Assembly (NCBI GenBank): GCA_039105265.1
Contig: JAPFFF010000004.1
Span: 5,270,001 to 5,334,000 of the forward strand
Length of the DNA: 64,000 bases
Direction of reading: 5' to 3'
From: Tritrichomonas musculus
Taxonomy: Eukaryota; Parabasalia; Tritrichomonadida; Tritrichomonadidae
The position numbers and the translations under genes were made by a program. This document shows, in pieces, positions 49,931-60,400 of the stretch. The notes beneath the pieces are model-generated. The model saw only the letters and a program-made list of their open reading frames with translations. It did not search any database and had not been told where the DNA came from. How positions within the stretch are numbered: the stretch's first letter is position 1; each line of letters begins with the position of its first letter.

Positions 49931-50128
49931 GTCAAAATATTTTTAACATTGGTCACTTTTTAATTAATAAATGCTTAAACAACAAAGTTTAATAGTAGAA
50001 GGGGAAAAAAAATAGAAAATAGAAAAAATGAAACTAAATAAAAATGCTCTTTAATATAGAAATATAGTTTATATTTTGACTTAATTAAATATAGGAAATT
50101 TGTCATTTAAAGTTTTAAGAACTTCATC

Positions 50129-52534
50129 TTAATATTTAGGAATTCTTTTTTTATGCTCCTCAACAAATTTGCGAACTTCAGTGACTTCGGATATGGATAA
50201 TTCAACAACTTTATAATTATTTATTTCAATACTTTCGCATATTTTTTCAAAGCTTGGTCTACTTTTAGGATCCAAATTCCAACAATTATTGATTAAACTA
50301 CTAGAAAAATGGTTGATTGTTAATGATATTTTGGCTTTTATTCCATTTCCAACCTGAATAACAGTTATTTTAGGCAACTCTCCACCAGTCAAAATGAAGA
50401 ACAACAAAACACCGAAAGAATAAACATCTGCCTTGTAGTCGTATTCTTTTTCGTTCAAAATTTCAGGAGCCATGAATTTTTGAGTTCCAGAGCCAAGAGT
50501 TGTGCTTTGCTCTTCGGTTGTCATTAATTTAGAGATTCCAAAATCACTGATTCGAATGAGTCCATCTTTACCGATCAGTATGTTTGATGGTTTTAGATCT
50601 CTATGAATTAAACAACATTTGTGAACATACTTCATTCCTTCTGCAATTTGGTAAACGTATTTGGCAATGTCTACTTTCGAAAGAGTTGAGTTTTTCACTG
50701 CTTGTTGTAGATTAATCGGACAAAATTCTAGAAGAATCGATGGTGGCATCTCTGAATCACCACACATGCAGATTCCCAATGTATGAATGATATTTGGATG
50801 ATTAAGCATATTTAACTTTTCATATTCTTGGATGAACTTTTGTTGTTTTTCAATAGTTGCATCTTCAATGTTCATTACTTTAAGCGCAAAATTTTCTTCT
50901 TTTACTACTTCAAGAACCTTTCCACTACTTCCATAACTGATTTCTCGTACTATTCTATATCCACGAATTGTCTGAGCATCAAGAACTTGAATGATTCTAT
51001 GTTTTATTTCATAATCTTTATTTTTACTAGATATTTGTTCACGAAGACTTGCCTTTTCTTGTTTCAATAAATCATTTTCTTTCTTCAATTTTCCAATCAT
51101 CTGCTTCATAATGCTTTCTTGTGCATTTACATTTAAATTAACTTTAATAAGAGGAGCTTTAACTGTACAATTTGATGCTAATCTAGGTGAATATGATTCA
51201 TTAAGAGGAACAATTGGTTTATTTGCTATATTATTCATATTTGGCATGGTCGGAAAAAATGAACTTCTTATACTATGAGGATCACTATTTGGAAAAATTT
51301 GTAATTTAGATGTACTTGGATTGCTTGTGAGTTTGCTAAATTCAATTGGAGAACCTAAAGTGCTTGAATTAATTGTTGATAGTGGTTTATTATTTGTGCT
51401 ACTTTTCATATTTGAGGTCATGGTTGACGGAATGACTGGATCTTTGTCATAATTAATTGTTTGGTTTGGAATGTTTGGTGGTGGATCACATGCAAGAAAA
51501 ACAGTTGAAAGAGCATTTCTTGCAATACAAAAAGTTGCATAACCTGTGATTGTTGTTTCACATATTTGATTAATATAACAATTAGTTTCTTTATTAAGTA
51601 AGCATTGTCCATAATGATTTGCTCCACATGCTAGAACTTTCCCTTCTGATGTTAAAAAAAGAGAATGACCACAACCAGCATATGAAGAAATTATTTTGTG
51701 CTTATCTAAATTTGGTATGATAACAAACTTATCATAATTATCATATAATTTACCAAATCCAAGTCTGTTATAGCTATTATTCCCACGTCCAAAAACTTTT
51801 CCATCTTGGCTGACAGCAAAAACATGCCTATAATATCCAGATACATTTATGATTGATTTTCCTTCAAGTTCTTTTATTGGTAAAAGGATCAGCCTGCAAA
51901 TACTTTCTCTGTTCAATGGTGACTCATAAACTCCACCTTTAGATCCAACTGCAACAAAACAATCTATACAAACTGCAATGCTTATTGGCTTTTCATCATT
52001 TGGAAGATAAAAAGCTTTCATTTCATCATTTGGTGATTTAAAAACAGATTTGGTTATGACAAACATTGAGCCATCACTGCATACTGCTACTGACACATCA
52101 CAGCCACCAAAGAGATATTTTGGATTATGATTATTTAGATTCAAAAAAAGCGGAACGCCTTTATTCTCTTTTTTATAGACATAAGCAAGTTGGTTGTTTT
52201 CTCCATTTTCACCTAATAAAAGATAAAGTGAGTAATGACCTCCGGAAACAGCTGAAATAAATTTGTATGGTGATCAACAATGATTTCTTATTATAATTTC
52301 GGTTTCTTTTTCGATTTTTTTTAATCTGATATTGCCAATTATAATATTAGATTCATTGGATCCAATGCAAAAAGCTCGTCCTTCTTTTGTTATCCAAATT
52401 GAATTTTTATTGCTAACTGAATAGGATAATAATTCATGTATTTTGAGATGAGATATAAGAGGAGGACAAATGATTTCTTTTTTATTTGATGGTTCATTTA
52501 AATTGTTGTAAGTGTTGATTCCTCATACTTTCAT
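50129..52534 (-). CDS. RCC1-like repeats fused to a protein kinase
   Basis: The frame from the ATG at 52534 to 50129 is 801 codons long and contains two in-frame TGA codons (after MKV, and in RNHC-TGA-SPYKF); without them it would be fully open. The clean part starts near 52250; its first upstream non-ATG start is a TTG at 52144. RCC1-type blades are visible (SVAVCSDGSMFVI, HVFAVSQDGKVFGRGNNSYN RLGFGK, GHSLFLTSEGKVLACGANHY GQC). A Ser/Pro/Asn linker and a coiled coil (IMKQMIGKLKKENDLLKQEK) lead to a canonical kinase: GSSGKV loop, ALKV lysine, HRDLKPSN, DFGISKL, GTQKFMAPE. All catalytic residues are present. The ending EEHKKRIPKY is shared with the kinase at 61194-62537. Confidence 0.78.
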
Positions 52535-52554
52535 TAAACGCTGTAAGAACTATC

Positions 52555-52555
<1 letters not shown>

Positions 52556-52593
<38 letters not shown>
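52556..52593 (+). repeat. A38 homopolymer
   Basis: Longest of several A or T tracts of 20-38 bases scattered in the intergenic DNA (others near 3830, 10820, 21711, 23611, 34258, 46959 and 55130). Confidence 0.8.
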
Positions 52594-52595
<2 letters not shown>

Positions 52596-52744
52596 AAAAA
52601 TGGCCCACTTAAGGGAATGACACTCTTCAAAACATGATCGTTTTATTTTTTTTTTTTTTTTAATTCAAAAATTCTCTGAAAAAAAATGAGAATAAAAAAA
52701 AAATTGAGAGAAAAAAGTTAATAAGCCAAATATAGAACTTTTAG

Positions 52745-53020
52745 TAATTCCAATTTCATTTGTCATTAATCCAGTTGCTGATATAATTTTTTTTTATATT
52801 TACGAATGGCGTTGTTGAAAGAGCATCAACTACTAAAATATTCGACTTGTTCGTTAAATTAAATTTATTTGTTATATTTTTATATTCATTTAAAATATCT
52901 GGTTAAAAGGTTTAATTAGTAAGCATGTTCGGGTTTATTGTTAAAATATTACTCATTTTTCTGTAAACTGATCTTATATTTGGAAGCAGAAGCTCAGATT
53001 GAACAAAATTATATGCTTGT
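52745..53020 (-). pseudogene. Possible transposase relic
   Basis: The minus strand reads SELLLPNIRSVYRKMSNILT, INPNMLT, stops, then PDILNEYKNITNKFNLTNKS, NILVVDALSTTPFVNIKKNY, ISNWINDK. The arrangement (LLP.....Y..., ....I..LY......., then VDALS) parallels the region of the transposase at 57618-60653 just before and at its first catalytic Asp (LPLKSSLIKM ... LAGDAASL). The match is by eye and weak. Confidence 0.3.
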
Positions 53021-53101
53021 CTCAATTAATCATTCACCACTCAAAATAAAAAATGCAATAATAATAAAATAAATTAAAAAGAAAACAATCTTTTATTATA
53101 T

Positions 53102-53980
53102 TTAAATTAAAAGGCAGCATTTAGAAGAGTTGTTGTTTGTTTCTCTGCCGGTGTTTGGTTGTGATTCATTGTTGTTTTGATTCTTTGAATTATCATTATT
53201 ATTCTGGCTTCTTTGCTGTGCGTTATTGACTGCTGGAAGATTTTCTGGTTCTGGATCTCTCGAATAATGGTCATAGTACTCTTGTGCATTTGGAAAGCCA
53301 GCATCGGCAGCTTTTTTCAAATAAGACAATCCATCGTTTTTGTTCTGTTGAACGACATCTCCTTTAAAGAGCAATAAACCGTAGAGCATTTCTGCTGCAG
53401 GATGTCCCTTTTCAGCTGCTTTTTGTATGTATTCTGCACCTTCAATTTTATCATCTTGATTATCGCTATCTTTTAGCATAATTCCATAATTATACATTCC
53501 TTTGACATGGCCAGAATCAGCTGCCATTTTCATATATCTCAATGCTTCTTTTTTATCAGTTGGAATTCCATCGCCTTCGTCGAGCATTAGCGAGTAATTG
53601 ACCATTGCTTCTTGCTGGCCATTATCAGCAGCCATCTTGAAGTAATCTGCTGCATCTTCCTTGTTTTGAGGAATTCCATCACCATTCTTTAACATAACGG
53701 CATAATTATGCATGGCTTCTAGTGATCCAACATCAGCGGCCAATTTGTAATATAATGCAGCCCCTCTTTTGTTAACAGGGACTTCATTACCACCATCTAG
53801 CATAGTACCATAATGGTACATTGCATCAGGATATCCTTTGTCTGCTGCTTCTTTAATTAATTTAATACCTACTTTTTTATCTTGAGTCACACCATCTCCT
53901 TTAAGAAGCATCAAGCCGTATATAAATTTTTTTCTTATATCATCGTTGTTTTGACTATTTCCTTTGGATTTTTGCGACAT
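53102..53980 (-). CDS. Sel1-repeat protein with a C-terminal prenylation motif
   Basis: 292 residues from an ATG at 53980. Seven regular Sel1 repeats (KFIYGLMLLKGDGVTQDKKV, G..LIKEAADKGYPDAMYHYG, ...) fill residues 15-245, followed by an Asn/Gln/Ser-rich tail. It ends SSKCCLLI: CLLI fits a CaaX box, and the leucine/isoleucine end predicts geranylgeranylation, with the neighbouring Cys available for acylation. This would make it a membrane-tethered Sel1 adaptor, unlike the kinase-fused Sel1 proteins around it. The composition is GC-richer than in the neighbours and the frame is clean. It may act like eukaryotic or bacterial Sel1 scaffolds; no partner can be named. Confidence 0.85.
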   Translation of the reverse strand: MSQKSKGNSQNNDDIRKKFIYGLMLLKGDGVTQDKKVGIKLIKEAADKGYPDAMYHYGTMLDGGNEVPVNKRGAALYYKLAADVGSLEAMHNYAVMLKNGDGIPQNKEDAADYFKMAADNGQQEAMVNYSLMLDEGDGIPTDKKEALRYMKMAADSGHVKGMYNYGIMLKDSDNQDDKIEGAEYIQKAAEKGHPAAEMLYGLLLFKGDVVQQNKNDGLSYLKKAADAGFPNAQEYYDHYSRDPEPENLPAVNNAQQRSQNNNDNSKNQNNNESQPNTGRETNNNSSKCCLLI

Positions 53981-54599
53981 AAAGAGTTGAAACTTTTATT
54001 CTTATTTTATTACATTCAATTAAATAGAATTATAAATATGAGTAATTATCTTATAATATTAAATATTAATTAATTTTATTTTCATTTATTTATTATTTAT
54101 ATATATATTAATATATTATTTTTTGATTTTTTATAATGAAAAATTATTTATTTAAGAAAATAACAAATAATTATTATAAAATAAAATGTTCGTTTATTAA
54201 AAAAATTGAATACAATTAGAAATAAAAAAATCGTTATTTTATACAAATCAAAATTCTAAACGGTCTGATTATAAATAGCTTTGAATGCATATATGATCAA
54301 CTAATTTGAAAATTTTCAATTTATGCAATACTTTATATCTTTTTATTTGTTTAATTTTTATAGTAAAAATAAAATATTGCATTTATTTATTACTTTTTAA
54401 TATGGTTGTTATAAATAATAGAAATATAAACTAATTATAACAATTTGAAAAATAATATATATGTTTTGCAAACTTTTTTCTTAGTATAAAAGGACAAACA
54501 CTTCTAATTAAATGCAATACTTAAGATATTGGTCCTGAACTATTAAGAAATAAAGATCAATAAATACCATCAAAAAAGGCAGATATGAGTTTGAAAGAA
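53981..54599. other. AT-rich intergenic spacer
   Basis: Upstream of the Sel1 gene; nothing else seen. Confidence 0.5.
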
Positions 54600-54607
54600 T
54601 GATTAAA

Positions 54608-55117
54608 CCGGGTTGGACAACGTTGACGTTAAAATCGTTGAACAAAATGTTATATCGTTGAATTGAATGTCAACGTCAACGACATTAAGGCCATTGATTA
54701 TAACAGTTTCAATTTGGTCATAACGACATGTTAACGTTGAAATAATGTTGAATAAATGAATTAAGTTAACGTTATGCTTATTGAAAAGTTGATTTTGAGA
54801 GACAACTTTTTCTAAAAAAAACTTTATCGATTCAATTTATATTTGGTATGATTTAATGAAGTATTTTTATTTTGAAAAAATTAGCAAATATCATTATCAT
54901 ATCTATATAAATACCAAATATATATATGTTACAGAAATGATAATTTAATTTAAAATCAACGACGATAGAAATAAAAAAGTGCCATTTTTTTGGACGATCA
55001 ATTTCAACGAAACACTTATCGTTGATCGTTGACGTTGAAATAACGAAGTTAACGTTGACAACGTGCCACCAAAAAAGTGACACAGTTGATCAATTTTTTC
55101 AACATTGACCGTCCCTG
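54608..55117. mobile_element. MITE with 8-bp target duplication (hAT-like inference)
   Basis: A 510-bp element flanked by a perfect 8-bp duplication TGATTAAA (54600-54607 and 55118-55125). Ends: left CCGGGTTGGACAACGTTGAC, right the complement of CAGGGACGGTCAATGTTGA, an imperfect inverted repeat of about 25 bp. The interior is full of AACGTTGACGTT-type palindromic words on both sides of an AT-rich middle. 8-bp duplications with C.GGG ends point to hAT. AAAAAAGTGAC lies at 55071-55081. Confidence 0.75.
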
Positions 55118-55128
55118 TGATTAAATTG

Positions 55129-55129
<1 letters not shown>

Positions 55130-55161
<32 letters not shown>

Positions 55162-55416
55162 ATGACTAACAGTTCCCAAGGAATAATAATGATAAATTAT
55201 CACTTCATTAGTATTTATAGTGAAAAGGAGCCAATTCATTCATTTTTTATTGAAATTGAAGAAGCACCAATAGTAGGAATATAGTGAGTCAACCAATTCA
55301 AAAAGATTTATAGAGTGTAAACTATTTCAAAAACGATATTGAATAGAGAAACTTTAATATTTTTTGTAGTAAGAAAGCATTTTATCATCATCTTCTACTT
55401 GTTCTTTATCATCAAA
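55130..55416. other. Intergenic spacer with A tract
   Basis: A run of about 30 near 55130-55159, directly next to the MITE. No gene. Confidence 0.5.
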
Positions 55417-55452
55417 ATCAGTGACTTTGGTATCTCGAAATTGATGACGCCA
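55417..55452 (+). pseudogene. 36-bp exact shard of a kinase gene
   Basis: Identical to 62112-62147, where it encodes ISDFGISKLMTP, the DFG region of the coiled-coil kinase. Nothing on either side is kinase-like. This is a tiny filler or template-switch copy. Confidence 0.8.
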
Positions 55453-55524
55453 ATAAACGTTCTATAATTACTTTATAACAAAGAAAATTATAATTTTTAT
55501 GGAAATATTATAGCTCAATTTTCA

Positions 55525-55944
55525 GTTTAATAATCTGATATCGAGATCATCGATTATCAAGATATCAGATATCAAATATGAAATGCGATATGAAAATAAT
55601 TATAAATATGATATCATTTACCGAAATCTCGAGATCTCAAACTGATTTATCTTTCTTTATAATTGATATTGGTGATTTTAAATGATTTAAAAATAAATAA
55701 TATAATGTATTGATATTTATATTAAGATTAAAATCAAAAAATACATTCTTTTTTATGAAATATTTGAGATTATTTTACGATCAAAATATTTATCAAAAAG
55801 TTAAATTTGAAAAATCTGATATAAAAATCTGTGAAAAAAAAATTCCGATATATGAAATCAATCTCGAGAATCAGAACATATATATTTATCGATATCAAGA
55901 AGTTAAGTCAATTATCGATCTTTGGAATGTGAGAATAACAGGCC
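55525..55944. mobile_element. TA-type MITE, truncated inverted copy
   Basis: About 420 bp homologous in inverted orientation to 32054-32532, including the CTCGAGATCTCAAACTGATT block and the TATCAAAAAGTT block. The right end AATAACAGGCCTA is a diverged terminal repeat; the other terminus is missing. The plus frame predicted across it is not a gene. Confidence 0.7.
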
Positions 55945-56352
55945 TATGTAATGATGAATCGATAATTGGATTTTATAAGGTTAATTTATTGACCTATATA
56001 AATTATTTTTTAAAAAAGATTGCAATCGATGTCTACTCAAGTTCATTTACTCTTTTTATCATATTACATTCATCATCTTATGAAATTTTGAAGATATTTC
56101 ATAAAGTTTTATAAAATTTTTTTAATCTCATTTCATCAAAAGATTTTAATCAAATTTTTATTATATTTTATGTCATTTTGGATCATAATTTATGGAATAC
56201 AGATGAATATTTCATAAAATTTCCCCTGAATTTTAATTACATTCTAACTTTTTATTCATTACATTTTCCATCCCTTTTAATGAAATTCCACCAAGTCTTT
56301 TATTACATTGAAATCATCCATTTCATAAAATTACATCAAATATTTTATGGAA
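55945..56352. repeat. Degenerate lead-in to the 22-bp satellite
   Basis: Loose versions of the satellite words (ATTTCATAAAATTTC, TTTTATTACATT) become gradually more regular towards 56353. Confidence 0.5.
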
Positions 56353-56990
56353 TTTCAATAAATATTTTATAAAATTTCAACAAATATTTTATCTAATTTC
56401 ATCAAATATTTTATTACATTTCAAAAAATATTTTATTGGATTTCAACAAATATTTTATTGCATTTCAACAAATATTTTATTGGATTTCAACAAATATTTT
56501 ATAAAATTTCAACAAATATTTTATTACATTTCAACAAATATTTTATCCAATTTCAACAAATATTTTATGGCATTTCAACAAATATTTTATGCAATTTCAA
56601 CAAATATTTTATTACATTTCAACAAATATTTTATGTAATTTCAACAAATATTTTATCTAATTTCAACAAATATTTTATAGAATTTCAACAAATATTTTAT
56701 TACATTTCAACAAATATTTTATCTAATTTCAACAAATATTTTATGGAATTTCAACAAATATTTTATGGAATTTCAACAAATATTTTATCTAATTTCAACA
56801 AATATTTTATCTAATTTCAACAAATATTTTATCATATTTCAACAAATATTTTATGAAATTTCAACAAATATTTTATCTAATTTCAACAAATATTTTATTT
56901 CATTTCAACAAATATTTTATGCAATTTCAACAAATATTTTATGCAATTTCAACAAATATTTTATTACATTTCAACAAATATTTTATAAAA
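56353..56990 (+). repeat. 22-bp satellite, 29 units, constant core and variable 4-mer
   Basis: Twenty-nine head-to-tail units of exactly 22 bp. Each has the core TTTCAACAAATATTTTAT (26 of 29 cores perfect; three early ones carry one substitution) followed by a 4-nt slot that changes almost every unit (AAAA, CTAA, TACA, TGGA, TGCA, CCAA, GGCA, GCAA, GTAA, AGAA, CATA, GAAA, TTCA), always ending in A. The frames predicted across it (repeated QQIFY.ISTNI) are by-products of the period. Confidence 0.9.
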
Positions 56991-57399
56991 TTTCATGCAA
57001 TTGTTTATCTAGTTTATTCATCGTTTTAATGAAATTATCGTTCGCTTTTAAAAAATGTTTCGATTACTTTTTGAATCACATTAAAAAAATAAAAATTTTA
57101 TAAAATTATGAACAATGTTTAATATAATTTGTAATCACTGTTTATTACATTTATTTCAACATTTGATGAAATTCGATGAAATATTTAATATAATTTCATA
57201 TTCATATTCATGAAATTTCATCAATTTTCTCATGGAATTTTCAACGATGTTTTATAAAGTTATAAAATTAAGATTATTTATCTAATTACAAACATAATTT
57301 TCATTACATTTTATTTATAAATTTTATGAAATTCCAATGAAACATTTATTTCATTTCAAATAATATTTCAACGACATTTAAAATCAAAATACTTATGGC

Positions 57400-57425
57400 A
57401 TTTTCCCATAGGGGTTTCGACGATA
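57400..57425 (+). repeat. Target duplication and left terminal repeat of the transposon
   Basis: ATTTTCCC (57400-57407) followed by the terminal repeat ATAGGGGTTTCGACGATA (57408-57425). Confidence 0.9.
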
Positions 57426-60400
57426 AGAAAATGTCAGGAAATTGAATAAAAAAATTAAATCTCTGATGAATTTTATTAAAAATATTATTATTTAAAAGCT
57501 TTAAATAAGAGCTTTAAAAATATATTTTTATTTTTTCTGGATATCTATCAGCAGTCGAGATTCCGCTTTTGAGATTTGAGAAGGTTTGTTTGGTTTTATA
57601 CAAATTTTACTTCTTAAATGACAGAGTGGACGCCGAGAGAAAATATGGAACTTTTATCAAAAGTAAAAGAACACGGGGACAAATGGACCAAGATATCATC
57701 ATTTTTTCCAAACAGGTCGCCTGATGGTATAAGAAAACATTTTGCAATTTTGATCAAAAAAAAATTTCAAGATTTAAATAGTAACGACGATTTAAACATT
57801 CTATTTCAAGAATCTGTTGATGAAAAAATTCAAAAAATATTGTTTAAAAAAATAAAATATTCTGAAAAAATTTCTCAATTAAATCCATTCGATGAAGAAA
57901 CGATATTTAGAAATATAATTCATGTTTCAATAAATTACCCGACATTTTCCTCAGATATTTCAATGTTTCTGAAATACATATTTGATTATCATATTTTAGA
58001 TAAAAAAGTTTTTTTAAATATAGCATCTTTACATGAATGTAAAACTTTATTATTATTTTGTAAAACATTTTCGATTCTGGAATATGATGAATTGAACCAG
58101 ATAAGTTATATTCAAGATGACCAATTTTTTGTCAGAGGACCTATTTTTGATTTTAATGATAGAAATCAAATTATGAAACACGCCAGAGATGTAAAAAAAG
58201 ATAATTTTGAGAATACTGTTAAAGATCATCAAATTGAAAATGCTAGACTTTCAAAATTAGTACATTCATTAAATGACCAAATTGCCATTCAAAACAAAGA
58301 AATTGAAATATATCAAAAAAGAGCCAAATGTCTTGAAAATATTATTGAGCAATATATAAATAATAAAAAGATTGATGACAAAGGAGTTTTTGTTTCAAAT
58401 GATGTATTACAAAAATATCCAATTTTAGCATCAATGATTCAAAAGGCAATGTACAAAACATCAGATGAAAAATTTTATAAATTTTGCTCTTTGATTCAAA
58501 TGATGAATTCAAAGACGTATAACAAATTAAAAGATTTTTTGCCTCTTATTTCTTTTAGTACTTGCTATGAATTCACTTTACCTCTGAAATCTTCGTTAAT
58601 TAAAATGATAGAAAATCTTAACGATATTCCTCAGTTAATTCGGCAAATGTATAAAGGCATTATTGCTTTTAATGATAACAATAAAGTTGATAAGCCTATT
58701 TATGCAAATTTAGCAGGTGACGCTGCGTCATTGAAATATTCTTCAGATTCTCCTGCATTCTATGCAATTCAATTATTACCATTTATCAAAAGCATTCCAC
58801 CAAACGTAATACACTTAATGAAGACTAACAATGGCGCGTCTCCTCCAGAGGTAGTTAATAGAATATTTGAAGCTTCAAAAATATTAAATAAAATGAATAT
58901 TCTAATTAAGTTCATAAGCACGGATGGAGACGTAAGCTTTGACAAATTTCATCGAGATTTTTTTGAATTAAATGTTAAAGCTTTATTGAATAAGCCATTT
59001 GAACAAATTGTTGAGCATTTTAAAGATATATTAGGAATGCCGATCAGCGATCCTTTTCACTTAATCAAGTGTGCAAGAACGCGATTATTGCAACACCTAA
59101 TGTTAATTGATCCTGATCAATTCACTTGTATTAATACAGCTTTGTTTTCACAGGCTGTAGAGCTTTGGCCTGTATTTACTGATAAAAGTAAGTACGGAGC
59201 TATGAAAGATATGTATCCTTTAGCTCTTTATTCTTGGTATTCATTTACAAAGGTTGTCTCTAAAGGAAGATTTGAATCAGCATATTACATACTTCCTTTT
59301 TTATTATTTATAGAATCAATACGTTCGCCTTTGCTCTCTCAAAAAACGAGATTTTCTTTTATCAAGTATGCGTTTATTTTATTTAAAAAACACCTTGATA
59401 TAATTCATAATATTGAATCAAATTCAGTTTTCAAACAAAGATTTTCGCAAAATGCAATTGGTGTTCTTTTTTCAGATGAGATCTGGTTAATACGAATGTT
59501 AAATACATGTATAGGATTAGGAGTTGCCATCCTATATCATAGTGAATTTCTTGCTACACAACGCATTTCAACGCATGACATAGAATTGTTTTTTGGATTA
59601 ATTAGGTGCTTGTCTTTTCAAGATAACACATATGAAAATGCAATCAGAATTGTATGTGAAAGCATAATAATTAAGAATTATTCACGTGATTTAAGTTCAT
59701 CCGTAACTATTCCAAAGCGAGTAAATGAGGCAGGAATCGTTCTTACACCAGAAATAAACTCACAAAAAGATCTTGATTTTGATTGTAATTTATTGATTGA
59801 AGTTATATATGATTTAATGAAAGGAAATGAAGTTGATGAAAAAAAGCTCCGTACATTAGAATTGATGATGGATTCTTACACACAATTAATCATTGACTCG
59901 AATGCATATAAAACACCACATATTCCAAATTTGTGTAGAGGATCCCTTCCATTACACCGATATAATATTATTAATTATTCAATGAGTGTTTTACCACTTC
60001 CATGGTCTGATTCAACTTTTCAGTTTTATATGCCAAATAAAAAATTTTCTCAAAAAATTGAAAAGAAAAATATTTTTCAATGGTGTGTTCGCTTATGCGC
60101 CTCAATTATAGGAATTGAATACAAATATCAAAGAAAAATTAAAATACCATTTCAATTTGATTTGAACAATCCTGAAGATATTGAAAAAGTTGTGGATGTT
60201 CTAACAAATCCTTTAGAAAAGTCCGAAAACAAGGAAGTGAATGAATTATTACAATATGACCAAAAAGAAAACGAAAATAAATTTGAATGGTATCCAATTA
60301 CGTTTTTAGATGCCCAAAAAGCAGATACAAAGCAAATTGATATAAAAGCTCAAGAAATTTTAGATAATTTAAAAGATCTTAAAAAATTCAATCAAATTCT

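Noticed and set aside
50129-52534. A reassigned genetic code (TGA as sense) for the organism
   Set aside because: Most long genes in the window end cleanly with a stop and use TGG for Trp; two TGAs in one gene are better explained locally.
55710-56114. 134-codon plus-strand gene
   Set aside because: It lies mostly in the truncated TA-type MITE and its AT-rich flank, with no domain.
56353-56990. CRISPR array
   Set aside because: Regular repeats, but the variable part is only 4 bp and always ends in A, there are no cas genes, and the host is a eukaryote.
56178-57103. Protein-coding genes of about 60-118 codons across the satellite
   Set aside because: They arise because 3 x 22 bp keeps a frame open; composition is that of the repeat only.
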